Part shown: positions 26,586-34,981 of the stretch, one piece after another
Numbering within the stretch: the stretch's first letter is position 1
Layout of the letters: every line of letters begins with the position of its first letter
Notes under the pieces: generated by a model
Databases searched by the model: none
What the model was told of the DNA's origin: nothing
The model's input: only the letters and a program-made list of their open reading frames with translations
Origin: Gluconacetobacter diazotrophicus PA1 5
GTDB lineage: Bacteria > Pseudomonadota > Alphaproteobacteria > Acetobacterales > Acetobacteraceae
Direction of reading: 5' to 3'
NCBI RefSeq assembly: GCF_000067045.1
Contig: NC_010125.1
Location: 646,001-710,000, forward strand
DNA length: 64,000 bases
Translations under genes and position numbers: made by a program

Positions 26586-27589
26586 GACGCCGTCCTCTTC
26601 AGCATGATGACCCGGGCGAAGAAAACCGGCGCGCCGACCAGCGCCGTCAGCACGCCCAGTTGCAGTTCCGGTCCCACCGTCACCAGGCGCACCACCATAT
26701 CCGCCAGCAGAAGCAGGCAGCTTCCCCCCAGCAGGGACGGCAGCAGCAGGCGCGACGGCTGGTAGCCCGTCAGGGACCGCAGGAGATGCGGCACGACCAG
26801 GCCGACAAACCCGATTGCCCCCGAAACGGCGACGCAGGACCCGACCGCCAGCGCGCATCCCAGCACGATCCGCGTCTGGACGCCCCGCAGCCCGAACAGC
26901 CGGAAGCCGAGGCTTTCCGCCACATCCTCGCCCAGCGTCAGCGCATCCAGCGCGCGTCCGGCCGACAGCATCAGCAGGGTGCCGCAGATCGCGCCCGGCA
27001 GGCTGATCCAGACATGCGTGAACGTCCGGTCCGTCAGCGATCCCATGACCCAGTGCATGATTTCGAACGAGGCATAGGGGCTGGGCACCAGATTCAGCGT
27101 CAGGGCCGTCAGGGCGGCGGCAAAGCTGCTGAGCGCCGCACCGGCCAGCAGCAGGACCAGCGCGCCGCTGCGCCCGACCAGCCCCATCAATATCGCGGTG
27201 GCGCACAGCGCGCCGGCCAGTCCGCCCAGCGGAAGGATGGCCACGGAGACCTGCATCAATCCCGTATAAAAGACGATGACGGCCCCCAGCGCCGCCCCGC
27301 CCGACACGCCAAGGATGCCCGGATCGGCCAGCGGGTTGCGCAGGTAGCCCTGCAGCACGGCGCCGGACAATCCCAGGACGCCCCCCACCACGACGGCCAG
27401 CAGGGTGCGGGGCAGGCGCAACTGGCCGACGATGATCGCGCCCGCCGTATGCCGGCCCGCCGCCATGTCCCTCAGCGCGGTGAGGAAGGACAGCCGCGTC
27501 TCGCCCCACATCAGCGAGGCGCAGGACAGGCCCACCACCGCCACGGCCAGCAGGACGTTGAGCCAGAGGATCTTCCGGGCGGACGTCAC
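26582..27589 (-). CDS. btuC: Vitamin B12 ABC transporter permease BtuC (FecCD family)
   Basis: A 335-residue permease with about ten membrane helices. FecCD signatures are LRLPRTLLAVVVGGVLGLSGAVLQ (in part), RNPLADPGILGVSGGAALGA and FVGLVVPHLLR before the ATPase-coupling region. Start is taken as the GTG at 27589, which overlaps the btuF stop (GTGA). An in-frame extension inside btuF is less likely. It forms the membrane channel of the cobalamin importer. Confidence 0.9.
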   Translation of the reverse strand: MTSARKILWLNVLLAVAVVGLSCASLMWGETRLSFLTALRDMAAGRHTAGAIIVGQLRLPRTLLAVVVGGVLGLSGAVLQGYLRNPLADPGILGVSGGAALGAVIVFYTGLMQVSVAILPLGGLAGALCATAILMGLVGRSGALVLLLAGAALSSFAAALTALTLNLVPSPYASFEIMHWVMGSLTDRTFTHVWISLPGAICGTLLMLSAGRALDALTLGEDVAESLGFRLFGLRGVQTRIVLGCALAVGSCVAVSGAIGFVGLVVPHLLRSLTGYQPSRLLLPSLLGGSCLLLLADMVVRLVTVGPELQLGVLTALVGAPVFFARVIMLKRTAS

Positions 27590-28422
27590 GGCGATGGTCC
27601 AAGGTCCTGGCGCGCGGCACGCAGCATGGCGATACTGTCCAATGTCTGTGGCAGGCCACACAGCCACAGGCGCGCGGGCAGGTCCAGATGGTGACGTCCC
27701 GCGAAAGCCTGCTGCAAGGCCGGATGGTCCAGCAGGGCCTGCGCCAGCGAATGGCCCTGGCCGGAACGATCCAGAATCAGCAGGTCGGGCGGATGGGCGA
27801 TCAGCACTTCCATGGGCAGGCGGGGCGATGGCGCCAGGCCCATGGTGGTCGCATAGTTCCGAAAACCGGCATGGGCCAGCACGTCGTCCGGCAGCGATCC
27901 GCCGTGCATGACAAAGCCGTTCGCGGCATAAATGGCGGCGGTGGGATCATCGGGCCGGCGGTCCGCCGAAAGGGACGCAAGGCGGACGACGAAGGCATCG
28001 GCAAGCGCCCGCCCGCGCTCCGGCGCCCCGACCGCATTCGCCACCGTCATGATCTGGGCGGGAATATCCGCCAGCGCCTTGACGGGGGGAAAGGCAATGA
28101 CCCGGGCCCCTTCCTCCCGCGCCGCCTGCATGGCGACCGCCGCCGTATAGACGCCCCCCAGCACCACGTCGGGGCGGGCCGAGACGATATTTTCCGCCGT
28201 CGGCCGCATGACGGGGGCATGGCGGGCCTGTTCGCACAGAACGGAACTCCAGCAGTCCCGCGCAATCGGGCTCAGCCCGACGATCTGCTCCGGTTCGGCC
28301 AGCATCAGGACAAGCTGGTCCGTGCAGAGGTTCAGGGACGCCACCCGGGGCAACGGCCGGCCCTGGCCCGCGCTGGTCCATGCCAGCAAACCCGCCACCA
28401 TGCCCCAGAGCGCCCGTTTCAT
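27586..28422 (-). CDS. btuF: Periplasmic cobalamin-binding protein BtuF
   Basis: A 278-residue periplasmic binding protein (helical backbone, TroA/BtuF type) with a signal peptide (MKRALWGMVAGLLAWTSAGQG). Its lobes show VASLNLCTDQLVLMLAEPEQIVG (in part), RPTAENIVSARPDVVLGG and PPDLLILDRS. It captures corrinoid released by BtuB and hands it to BtuCD. It starts 1 base after the btuB stop and overlaps btuC. Corrinoid specificity is inferred from the riboswitch and receptor. Confidence 0.85.
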   Translation of the reverse strand: MKRALWGMVAGLLAWTSAGQGRPLPRVASLNLCTDQLVLMLAEPEQIVGLSPIARDCWSSVLCEQARHAPVMRPTAENIVSARPDVVLGGVYTAAVAMQAAREEGARVIAFPPVKALADIPAQIMTVANAVGAPERGRALADAFVVRLASLSADRRPDDPTAAIYAANGFVMHGGSLPDDVLAHAGFRNYATTMGLAPSPRLPMEVLIAHPPDLLILDRSGQGHSLAQALLDHPALQQAFAGRHHLDLPARLWLCGLPQTLDSIAMLRAARQDLGPSP

Positions 28423-28423
28423 G

Positions 28424-30568
28424 TCAGTAATTCAGCGTAAAGCCGCCATAGCCCGCGCGCCCGGGCTGCAGGTAGCCGATCGGGTCCTCATATTGCCTGT
28501 TCAGCAGGTTGTCCGCGCGCGCATAGACCGAGACATATCTGTTGATCTTGTAATTGGCGGCGATATCGATCGTAAAATAGCCATGCCCCTTGGCGCATAC
28601 GCTGCATGATTCGCTGCCGATGACCGGCAGGTCGCGCCAGGCGCTGGTGTACAGGATGTTTCCCGAAAAGGTCAGGTCCTGGATGGGCGTCCATGTCGTG
28701 TTGAAGTTGAATTTATGCTGGGGACGGCGCTGCAGTTCCGTATCGTCCGTCTCGTTGCGCGCATGGGTCCAGGTGTAGCTCAGGTTGAACTGCAGGTCGC
28801 GGCGTGCCTTCCAGTTCAGGAAGGCCTCCACGCCGTACATGCGCGCCCGGTCCACGTTGGCGTACGAATAGTTGTAGTTATAGGAGGAATCAATGGACAG
28901 GGTCGACTGGATCAGGTTCCGGACCCGGTTGTCATACCAGGTCGCGCCGAAATTCAGGCTATCATGCAGCAGCTTCTGCTCGACCCCGGCGTCATAGCCG
29001 ATCAGTTGTTCGGCCTTCAGGTTCGGATTGCCCTTTTCGGAATACCCGTACCCGCCCTGGTTGGCGAAGAGCTGGTACAGGGACGGTCCATGAAATCCGG
29101 AACCGGCGCTGGCCTTGATGATGGTGCCGGTGCCCGGAACATGGATGGCGGGCGCCACGCGCCAGGTCACATGGTTGCCGTATCGTGAATTCGCATCATA
29201 CCGGATATTGGCGGCGCCATACAGGATGTGGTTCCAGTTTCCCTGGTACTGCCCGTATCCGGCGGTCGTGTCCATGCCGGCGGACGTGTCATATCCGGGA
29301 CCAGAAATGCCGCCGGCCTGGCTGGTATTGAATGTCTCGTGGAAATGTTCGGCGCCGACCATGAACTGACCGTACTGCCGGAAATTGAACGTGCCGTGCC
29401 AGTCGATCTTCAACCGGTCGGAACGGTAGTAATCGGGATCGGGGTTGATCGGGCTGCCATAGCTCGTTCCCGTCTCCGTCCAGCGATTGCGGTTGGTCAT
29501 GTATCCCAGGCCGATCACCTGGTCGAACAGCCCGTTGAACGAGACATGATGCGCCGTACCCCGCACGATCGCCTCGTTCGTGTTGTTTTGTTCGCGCACG
29601 CCGGAATATCCGAAATACTCGTTTTGCAGGTCATAGAGGGAATAGCTGTGGTTGTTTCCCTGTATCAGGCGGGTCGTCAGGCCCAGGTCGAAATTGCGGG
29701 CAACATCATACCCCAGGCGGATATTGGCGCTGCGGTTGTCGTTGCGATTGCCTTCGTGGCGCTGCCGCCAGTCGGCGTTGTAGGCGCGCTCGATATAAGA
29801 CGGGATGTTGTTGAATCCGTCCATTCGGTAATGGGAAAATTCAACGTTGTAATGGAAGCGCCCCTTGCTGCCGCGCGCGCCGAAGACCTGGTTGAAGGTG
29901 CCGTATCCGCCGCCTTCGATCCGGACGAAGGGCTTGAAGCGGCCTTCCCCCTGCGCCGTGGTGATATCGATCACGCCTGCCATGGCATCCGCGCCATACA
30001 GGCCGCTTTGCGGGCCGCGCAGGATCTCGATCCGTCCCATGCCGTCCGTCATGAACTGGGCGGCGTCGAACATACCCTGGGCGGAACTGCCGTCATTGAC
30101 GTCCATGCCGTCCAGACGGACCTTGACCTCGTTCGCGTTGTTGCCGCGCATGAAAATGGATGTCGTCCCCCCGGGGCCACCCGTCTGCACGACGTTCAGG
30201 CCCGGCTGGCGCTCCAGGATATCGGCCAGTCCCCGGCGCTGCTGGGTCTGGATCTGCTGTTCGGTCACGATCGTCATGCTGGTGCCGATATCGTCGACCG
30301 AGGTCGGCCGGCGCGCGGCACTGACACTGATCAGTTCGGGCAGTTCGGCGGTCTGCGTGGAAACGGCGGGGCTGGATGTCCGGGCCGGGACGTTCGATGA
30401 CGTGGTCGCGGGCTTCGACTTGCCGGCCTGGTCGCCGCCCTGGACAACATGTGGCTTCGATCGCTTGGCCGGGGCAGCTTGCTTCGCGGGCTCGTCAGCC
30501 TGCGCCACGCAGGTTCCCATCGCCACGAACGTGCTCGAAGCGATCAACAGATTACGGAAAACACTCAT
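28424..30568 (-). CDS. btuB: TonB-dependent cobalamin receptor BtuB
   Basis: A 714-residue outer-membrane receptor. The signal peptide (to about residue 24) is followed by an unusual Lys/Pro/Ser-rich linker of about 50 residues (KQAAPAKRSKPHVVQ..), the TonB box region LPELISVSAAR, the plug (QQRRGLADILERQPGLNV, RGNNANEVKVRLDGMDV) and a 22-strand barrel ending GGFTLNY. It is about 100 residues longer than E. coli BtuB (614). It is the first gene of btuBFCD-cobC and lies directly downstream of a cobalamin riboswitch. Confidence 0.92.
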   Translation of the reverse strand: MSVFRNLLIASSTFVAMGTCVAQADEPAKQAAPAKRSKPHVVQGGDQAGKSKPATTSSNVPARTSSPAVSTQTAELPELISVSAARRPTSVDDIGTSMTIVTEQQIQTQQRRGLADILERQPGLNVVQTGGPGGTTSIFMRGNNANEVKVRLDGMDVNDGSSAQGMFDAAQFMTDGMGRIEILRGPQSGLYGADAMAGVIDITTAQGEGRFKPFVRIEGGGYGTFNQVFGARGSKGRFHYNVEFSHYRMDGFNNIPSYIERAYNADWRQRHEGNRNDNRSANIRLGYDVARNFDLGLTTRLIQGNNHSYSLYDLQNEYFGYSGVREQNNTNEAIVRGTAHHVSFNGLFDQVIGLGYMTNRNRWTETGTSYGSPINPDPDYYRSDRLKIDWHGTFNFRQYGQFMVGAEHFHETFNTSQAGGISGPGYDTSAGMDTTAGYGQYQGNWNHILYGAANIRYDANSRYGNHVTWRVAPAIHVPGTGTIIKASAGSGFHGPSLYQLFANQGGYGYSEKGNPNLKAEQLIGYDAGVEQKLLHDSLNFGATWYDNRVRNLIQSTLSIDSSYNYNYSYANVDRARMYGVEAFLNWKARRDLQFNLSYTWTHARNETDDTELQRRPQHKFNFNTTWTPIQDLTFSGNILYTSAWRDLPVIGSESCSVCAKGHGYFTIDIAANYKINRYVSVYARADNLLNRQYEDPIGYLQPGRAGYGGFTLNY

Positions 30569-30702
30569 CAGGTCCAGGTCTCGCGGTCACATCATCGTTG
30601 CCACGAGAGCGTACTGTCATAAGGCCGCCCGTCTGTGCGACGGACGATGACACCACACCGTCAGGACACCCCGCCCGACAGTTCCCGGTCGCAACCAATG
30701 CA

Positions 30703-30889
30703 GACGGCAGGTCTCCTGGCTTGCGGCATCACGTCCTGCATAACCTTCCCGGGATGAGTGTTCCCAGTGGTCCGGACCATGATATCCGGCGACGCACAGA
30801 CATACCGCTTACAGTTGCGGGGACAGCCGAAGCATTGGACCGTAATCCGCACTTCGTTCCCTTTTAATCCTTCTGACAAGAAGGAACCG
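30703..30889 (-). ncRNA. Cobalamin (AdoCbl) riboswitch
   Basis: Read on the minus strand, this leader has the full cobalamin-riboswitch pattern: GGTTCC and an AAGGGAA region with downstream GTGCGG, the B12 box CCGCAACTGTAAGCGG (around 30805-30827), CCACTGG, and GGGAAGGTTATGCAGG...GCCAGGAGACCTGCC at the 3' side. It ends about 135 bases before btuB. Binding of adenosylcobalamin should turn down btuBFCD-cobC expression by blocking translation or causing termination. Confidence 0.95.
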
Positions 30890-30897
30890 TCGAAATA

Positions 30898-30926
30898 CTT
30901 CTAATCGTACCAGATCTTCTTGTCAA
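30898..30926 (-). promoter_or_regulatory. Sigma-70-type promoter of the btu operon
   Basis: On the minus strand TTGACA (30926-30921) and TAGAAG (30903-30898) are separated by exactly 17 bp and end about 9 bases before the riboswitch begins. This is the best promoter match in the 500-bp gap between btuB and the metallophosphoesterase gene; the other half of that gap (about 30930-31060) shows nothing I can identify. Confidence 0.65.
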
Positions 30927-31074
30927 GTCCGACACGATTTTTCAGTGTTCCGCGGGTGGGCATGCTATTGGCGGCAGGTGATGTCCCGCGTCGGGATTTC
31001 ACGAAAGATACATAAAAGAAACGGGGGGATGCGGCTAGAAGGGGCCCGTCTCTCATCAGGGTGTGCTGTTCGCG

Positions 31075-31902
31075 ATGAACGTGATTCTGAACGACCGACC
31101 CGCCTCCGCCAGCTATCGGGCCGTCTTCCTTTCGGACGTTCATCTGGGCACGCGCGACTGCCGCGCGGACCTGCTGGCGGAATTCCTGCGCAACGTGACA
31201 TGCCAGCGTCTCTATCTGGTCGGTGACATCATCGACGGATGGAAGCTCAAGCGGTCCTGGTTCTGGAACGCCCATCACGACGACGTCGTGAACCTGATCC
31301 TGCGCATGGGCCGCACGGGGACCGAGATTTTCTATATCCCGGGCAATCATGACGAAATTTTCCGCCGCCTGCTGCCTCACAGGCTGGAAGTCGCGGGCAT
31401 CAGGCTGTGCGGGCAGGTCGAGCACGTGACCGCTTCGGGCAAGAGGTTCCTCGTCCTGCATGGGGATGAATTCGACAGCGTGGTCCGCTATGCCCCGTTC
31501 CTGGCGATGCTGGGCGACCGGGCCTATACCGTGGCGCTGGTCGTCAATCGCTGGTTCAACCAGGTGCGCCGCCGCCTGGGCCTGCCCTATCGGTCGCTGT
31601 CGCAATGGCTGAAGCGGCAGGTGAAGGGCGCCTTGATGGCCATCGACCGGTTCGAGACCGCCGTGGCGGACGAGGCCCGGCGGCGCGGGGTGGACGGCGT
31701 GATCTGCGGCCACATCCATCATGCCGTCATCAAGGATCTGGACGGGATACTCTACATGAATGACGGCGACTGGGTCGAAAGCTGCAGCGCCCTGGTGGAA
31801 CATCATGACGGCAGCATGGAATTGCTGGACATGACCGATGTCCGCCGCCGGACCGGGGCGCCGTCGCGCCTGGCCTCGTTCCTGTTCCCGGCCGGTGCCT
31901 GA
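31075..31902 (+). CDS. LpxH-like metallophosphoesterase (UDP-2,3-diacylglucosamine diphosphatase family)
   Basis: A 275-residue calcineurin-like phosphoesterase. All metal-binding motifs are visible: LSDVHLGTRD, VGDIIDGW, IPGNHDE, LHGDEFD and VICGHIHH. It belongs to the LpxH/LpxH2-like group that cleaves UDP-diacylglucosamine in lipid A synthesis or related pyrophosphates. Alphaproteobacteria usually use LpxI for this step, so the substrate may differ. The start is uncertain: ATG 31075 is preferred, GTG 31063 possible. It is immediately followed, without a gap, by a glycosyltransferase, suggesting a shared envelope-glycolipid pathway. Confidence 0.8.
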   Translation: MNVILNDRPASASYRAVFLSDVHLGTRDCRADLLAEFLRNVTCQRLYLVGDIIDGWKLKRSWFWNAHHDDVVNLILRMGRTGTEIFYIPGNHDEIFRRLLPHRLEVAGIRLCGQVEHVTASGKRFLVLHGDEFDSVVRYAPFLAMLGDRAYTVALVVNRWFNQVRRRLGLPYRSLSQWLKRQVKGALMAIDRFETAVADEARRRGVDGVICGHIHHAVIKDLDGILYMNDGDWVESCSALVEHHDGSMELLDMTDVRRRTGAPSRLASFLFPAGA

Positions 31903-32994
31903 ATGACGGCGCAGCTTGCGGTTCTCGACACGGCACCGCGCGTCACGGTGGCTCCGCGTGCCTTGCGCATCCTGATCGTCAGCGATGCCTGGTATCCCCA
32001 GGTCAACGGCGTGGTCCGCACCATCTCGCGCCTCAGCGACGAATTGCGGGCGATGGGCCAGATCGTTCGGGTCGTCGGTCCACACCTGTTCCGCACCGTG
32101 CCGTGCCCGACCTATCCGGAAATCCGGCTGAGCATCCTGCCCGGGCGGGAGATGTCCCGGCTGATCGCGGAATTCCGGCCCGACGCGATCCATATCGTGA
32201 CCGAGGGCCCGCTGGGCCTGGCCGCCCGCCGCTGGGCGATCCGTAACGGGCGATGCTTCACGACCTCGTTCCATACGCGCTTTCCGGAATATATCCGCGC
32301 GCGCACCGGTCTTTCGACACGTCTGCCCTACCGCTTCCTGCGCTGGTTCCATGCGGCGGCGGCACTGACACTGGTGCCGACCCCCAGCATGCTGGGGGAA
32401 TTGAACGATCGCGGCTTCCGGCACCTGGAATGCTGGACGCGCGGTGTCGATGCCGACCGGTTCCGCCCCGGCACGACCGGGCATGACTGGCAGGCGCTCC
32501 ACGGCGTGCCGGGGCCCTATCTGCTCTCGGTCGGGCGGGTGGCGGTCGAGAAGAATTTGACGGCCTTCCTCGATCTCGACCTGCCGGGGACCAGGATCGT
32601 GGTGGGGGACGGGCCGGACCGCGCCGAACTGGCTGCGCGCTACCCCGGCGTCGTGTTCACCGGTTACCTGGACGGTGCCGACCTGGCGGCGGCCTATGCC
32701 GCCAGCGACGTGTTCGTGTTTCCCAGCCTGACCGACACGTTCGGGCTGGTGATCCTGGAAGCCCTGTCCTGCGGCCTGCCGGTCGCGGCGTTCGACGTGA
32801 CGGGCCCGCGCGACATCCTGCCGCCCGGGGTCTCGGCGGTTGGGGCGATCGGCCCGGACCTGCGGACCAATATCCTGGCCGCGCTGAAGGGCGACCGCGC
32901 GGCCTGTCGCGCCCATGCGGCACGCTTCAGTTGGGATTCCTGCGCGCGCATGTTCCTGGACGCCATCGTCCGGGCGCAGCGGGTCGATGGTTAG
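31903..32994 (+). CDS. GT4-family glycosyltransferase
   Basis: A 363-residue GT-B fold enzyme. The N-terminal acceptor domain begins LRILIVSDAWYPQVNGVVRTI, typical of lipid alpha-mannosyl or sulfoquinovosyl-type GT4 enzymes. The C-terminal donor domain has LSVGRVAVEKNL, GDGPDRAEL and the EX7E motif in PSLTDTFGLVILEALSCGLPV. It probably transfers a sugar from a nucleotide donor to a lipid in the membrane; donor and acceptor are unknown. The ATG directly follows the stop of the metallophosphoesterase gene. Confidence 0.85.
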   Translation: MTAQLAVLDTAPRVTVAPRALRILIVSDAWYPQVNGVVRTISRLSDELRAMGQIVRVVGPHLFRTVPCPTYPEIRLSILPGREMSRLIAEFRPDAIHIVTEGPLGLAARRWAIRNGRCFTTSFHTRFPEYIRARTGLSTRLPYRFLRWFHAAAALTLVPTPSMLGELNDRGFRHLECWTRGVDADRFRPGTTGHDWQALHGVPGPYLLSVGRVAVEKNLTAFLDLDLPGTRIVVGDGPDRAELAARYPGVVFTGYLDGADLAAAYAASDVFVFPSLTDTFGLVILEALSCGLPVAAFDVTGPRDILPPGVSAVGAIGPDLRTNILAALKGDRAACRAHAARFSWDSCARMFLDAIVRAQRVDG

Positions 32995-33804
32995 GATCGT
33001 CGTCCGCAAGCACCTGATCCGGCCTATCTTAAAAAATCCCAATCTACCGTGGACGCCCTTTACGAGGGGGAGGGCGGCTTTATCCTCGGCGGGGCCCCAT
33101 GACCCATGTTCCTTCCCCTGTCCGGTTGCTCCTGGTCGAAGACGATCCTCATACGGCCGCCTATGTTCGCGATGGCCTGGCGCGGGACGGGATCGGCGTG
33201 ACGTGGGTCGCCAACGGTACCGACGGGCTGTCGGCGGCCCTGGGCCGGCACTGGGACGTCATCGTGCTGGACCGGATGCTGCCGGGCCTGGATGGCATGG
33301 CGATTCTGAAGCGCGTGCGCGAGGTCGGAATTCGCATCCCCGTCCTGTTCCTGACCACGATGGACGGGGTCAACAGCCGCGTCGGCGGCCTGCGGGGCGG
33401 GGCGGACGATTACCTGGTCAAGCCGTTCGCGGTGCGCGAACTGGCGGCCCGGGTTGCGGTCCTGCTGCGCCGGATGGGCCTGGCGCGGGACGCCACCGTC
33501 CTGCGGGCGGCGGGCATCACGCTGGACCTGCTGACGCGCGAGGTCACGCGTCATGGGGAAAAGCTGTTCCTGCAGCCGCAGGAGGTCAGGATCCTGGAAT
33601 ATTTCATGCGCAATCCAGGGACGATCCTGTCGCGGCGGATGCTGCTGCACGCCTGGAACGTGGATTTTCCGGTGCACACGAATCTCGTCGAAACCCATCT
33701 CATACCAACTCCGGTCCGCCCTGACTCATATGTGATTGCCTGACGGTATCGTTCTGGAACGAGCTGTGATTCACAGGATGCCGAACCGGGCGGGAGGCAT
33801 CCGA

Positions 33805-34398
33805 ATGGGCGGGGCGTTAGCGTTGCGTGAGGATTATGATGCGGCGGGACTGCGTGCTCTGGCGCGGACAACGAGGCATGCGGGCCAGGCGCGTCGGCTT
33901 CTGGCGCTGGCGGCGATCTACGATGGTGCGTCACGCGGAGACGCGGCACGACTGGCTGGGACGGATCGGCAGATTGTGCGGGACTGGGTGGTGCGTTTCA
34001 ACGCCGAGGGCCCGGATGGCGTGCGGGATCATCATGGGGGCGGTGTCGTTCCCCGCCTGACACCAGCCATGTTGGAAGCGCTGATGCGCCGGATCGAGGA
34101 CGGCCCGATCGCTGCCGTGCATGGGGTGGTGCGCTGGCGGCAGGCTGATCTGGGGCAATGGCTTTATGAGGAATTCGGCGTCTCTCTTTCGCGCAGCCGG
34201 CTGAGCGCCGTTATCCGGGGCCTCGACTTCCGCCTTCTGACGGGACGCCCCCGGCACCATGCCCAGGATCCCGAGGCCCAGGACGTTTTTAAAAAAGCTT
34301 CCCCGACGTCATGGCCGGGATCCGGGCCCGGCATCCCGGCAAGGCCATCGAACTCTGGTGGGGCGACGAGGCGAGGGTCGGCCAGAAAACGAAGCTGA
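33805..34398 (+). CDS. IS630 transposase, N-terminal part (OrfA)
   Basis: Encodes the DNA-binding half of the transposase: two helix-turn-helix segments (GDAARLAGTDRQIVRDWVVRF and LYEEFGVSLSRSRLSAVIRG, in part) up to the linker EAQDVFKKA. GGGAGG lies 8 bases before the ATG. At 34291-34297 an A6-G slippery heptamer (AAA AAA G) allows a -1 shift into OrfB; without it translation ends at 34398 after unrelated residues. With the shift, a 352-residue fusion is made, the usual IS630 length. Confidence 0.88.
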   Translation: MGGALALREDYDAAGLRALARTTRHAGQARRLLALAAIYDGASRGDAARLAGTDRQIVRDWVVRFNAEGPDGVRDHHGGGVVPRLTPAMLEALMRRIEDGPIAAVHGVVRWRQADLGQWLYEEFGVSLSRSRLSAVIRGLDFRLLTGRPRHHAQDPEAQDVFKKASPTSWPGSGPGIPARPSNSGGATRRGSARKRS

Positions 34399-34862
34399 CG
34401 CGCCGCTGGGCCAGACGCGGCACCCGTCCACGCGCGCCTGCCGATCAGCGCACACGTTCGGCCTGGATCTTCGGAGCGATCTGTCCGGCGCTAGGCAAGG
34501 GAGCGGCCCTCGTCCTGCCCTGGTGCAACCTCCACGCCATGAACCGGCATCTCGACGAGATCTCGCAGGCCGTAGCGCCGGGCGCTCACGCTATCCTCAT
34601 CGTCGATCAGGCAGCGTGGCATACCAGCCCGAAACTCGATATCCCCGCCAACATCACCATCCTGCCGCTCCCGCCACGCTCGCCCGAACTCAATCCGGTG
34701 GAAAACGTCTGGCAGTTCATGCGCAATACCTGGCTGTCGAACCGGATCTTCCGCACCTACGACGACATCGTCGATATCTGCTGCCACGCCTGGAACCAGC
34801 TCGTCGACCAGCCCTGGCGCATCATGTCCCTCGGGCTACGACAATGGGCACATGGGTTTTAA
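34296..34862 (+). CDS. IS630 transposase, catalytic part (OrfB, via -1 frameshift)
   Basis: Read in the -1 frame after the A6 slip, it continues KKSFPDVMAGIRARHPGK and contains the DDE catalytic core: WWGDEARVGQK (first Asp), ILIVDQAAWHTS (second Asp) and PPRSPELNPVENVW (Glu). All three acids are present, so the enzyme looks functional. The first ATG in this frame is at 34311, but no ribosome binding site precedes it, supporting synthesis as an OrfAB fusion. Confidence 0.88.
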   Translation, partial: SFPDVMAGIRARHPGKAIELWWGDEARVGQKTKLTRRWARRGTRPRAPADQRTRSAWIFGAICPALGKGAALVLPWCNLHAMNRHLDEISQAVAPGAHAILIVDQAAWHTSPKLDIPANITILPLPPRSPELNPVENVWQFMRNTWLSNRIFRTYDDIVDICCHAWNQLVDQPWRIMSLGLRQWAHGF

Positions 34863-34981
34863 CAAACAGGAGTTGGTATCAGCCGCCTGCGCGACAAGCT
34901 GGGGCCGGATGGGCGGCAGGTGATCCAGACCATTCGTGGCGCCGGCTACGTCATGGGCGGCGTGGCGGGCGCGGAATCGTG

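Larger units (their letters stand above)
33703..34878 (+). mobile_element. IS630-family insertion sequence
   Basis: A 1,176-bp element with terminal inverted repeats TACCAACTCCGGT / TACCAACTCCTGT (ten perfect bases at the ends). It carries a two-frame IS630-type DDE transposase. It is flanked by direct TCA repeats (33700-33702 and 34879-34881) that are single in the reconstructed target gene. Canonical IS630 elements duplicate TA; here TA is also the first and last dinucleotide of the element, but removal of one TA only would not restore the target frame. Confidence 0.93.

Noticed and set aside
33703-34878. Assigning the insertion a canonical TA target duplication
   Set aside because: Removing the element with one TA leaves CTCATATCAGCC, which does not restore the response-regulator frame, whereas the TCA model restores it exactly.
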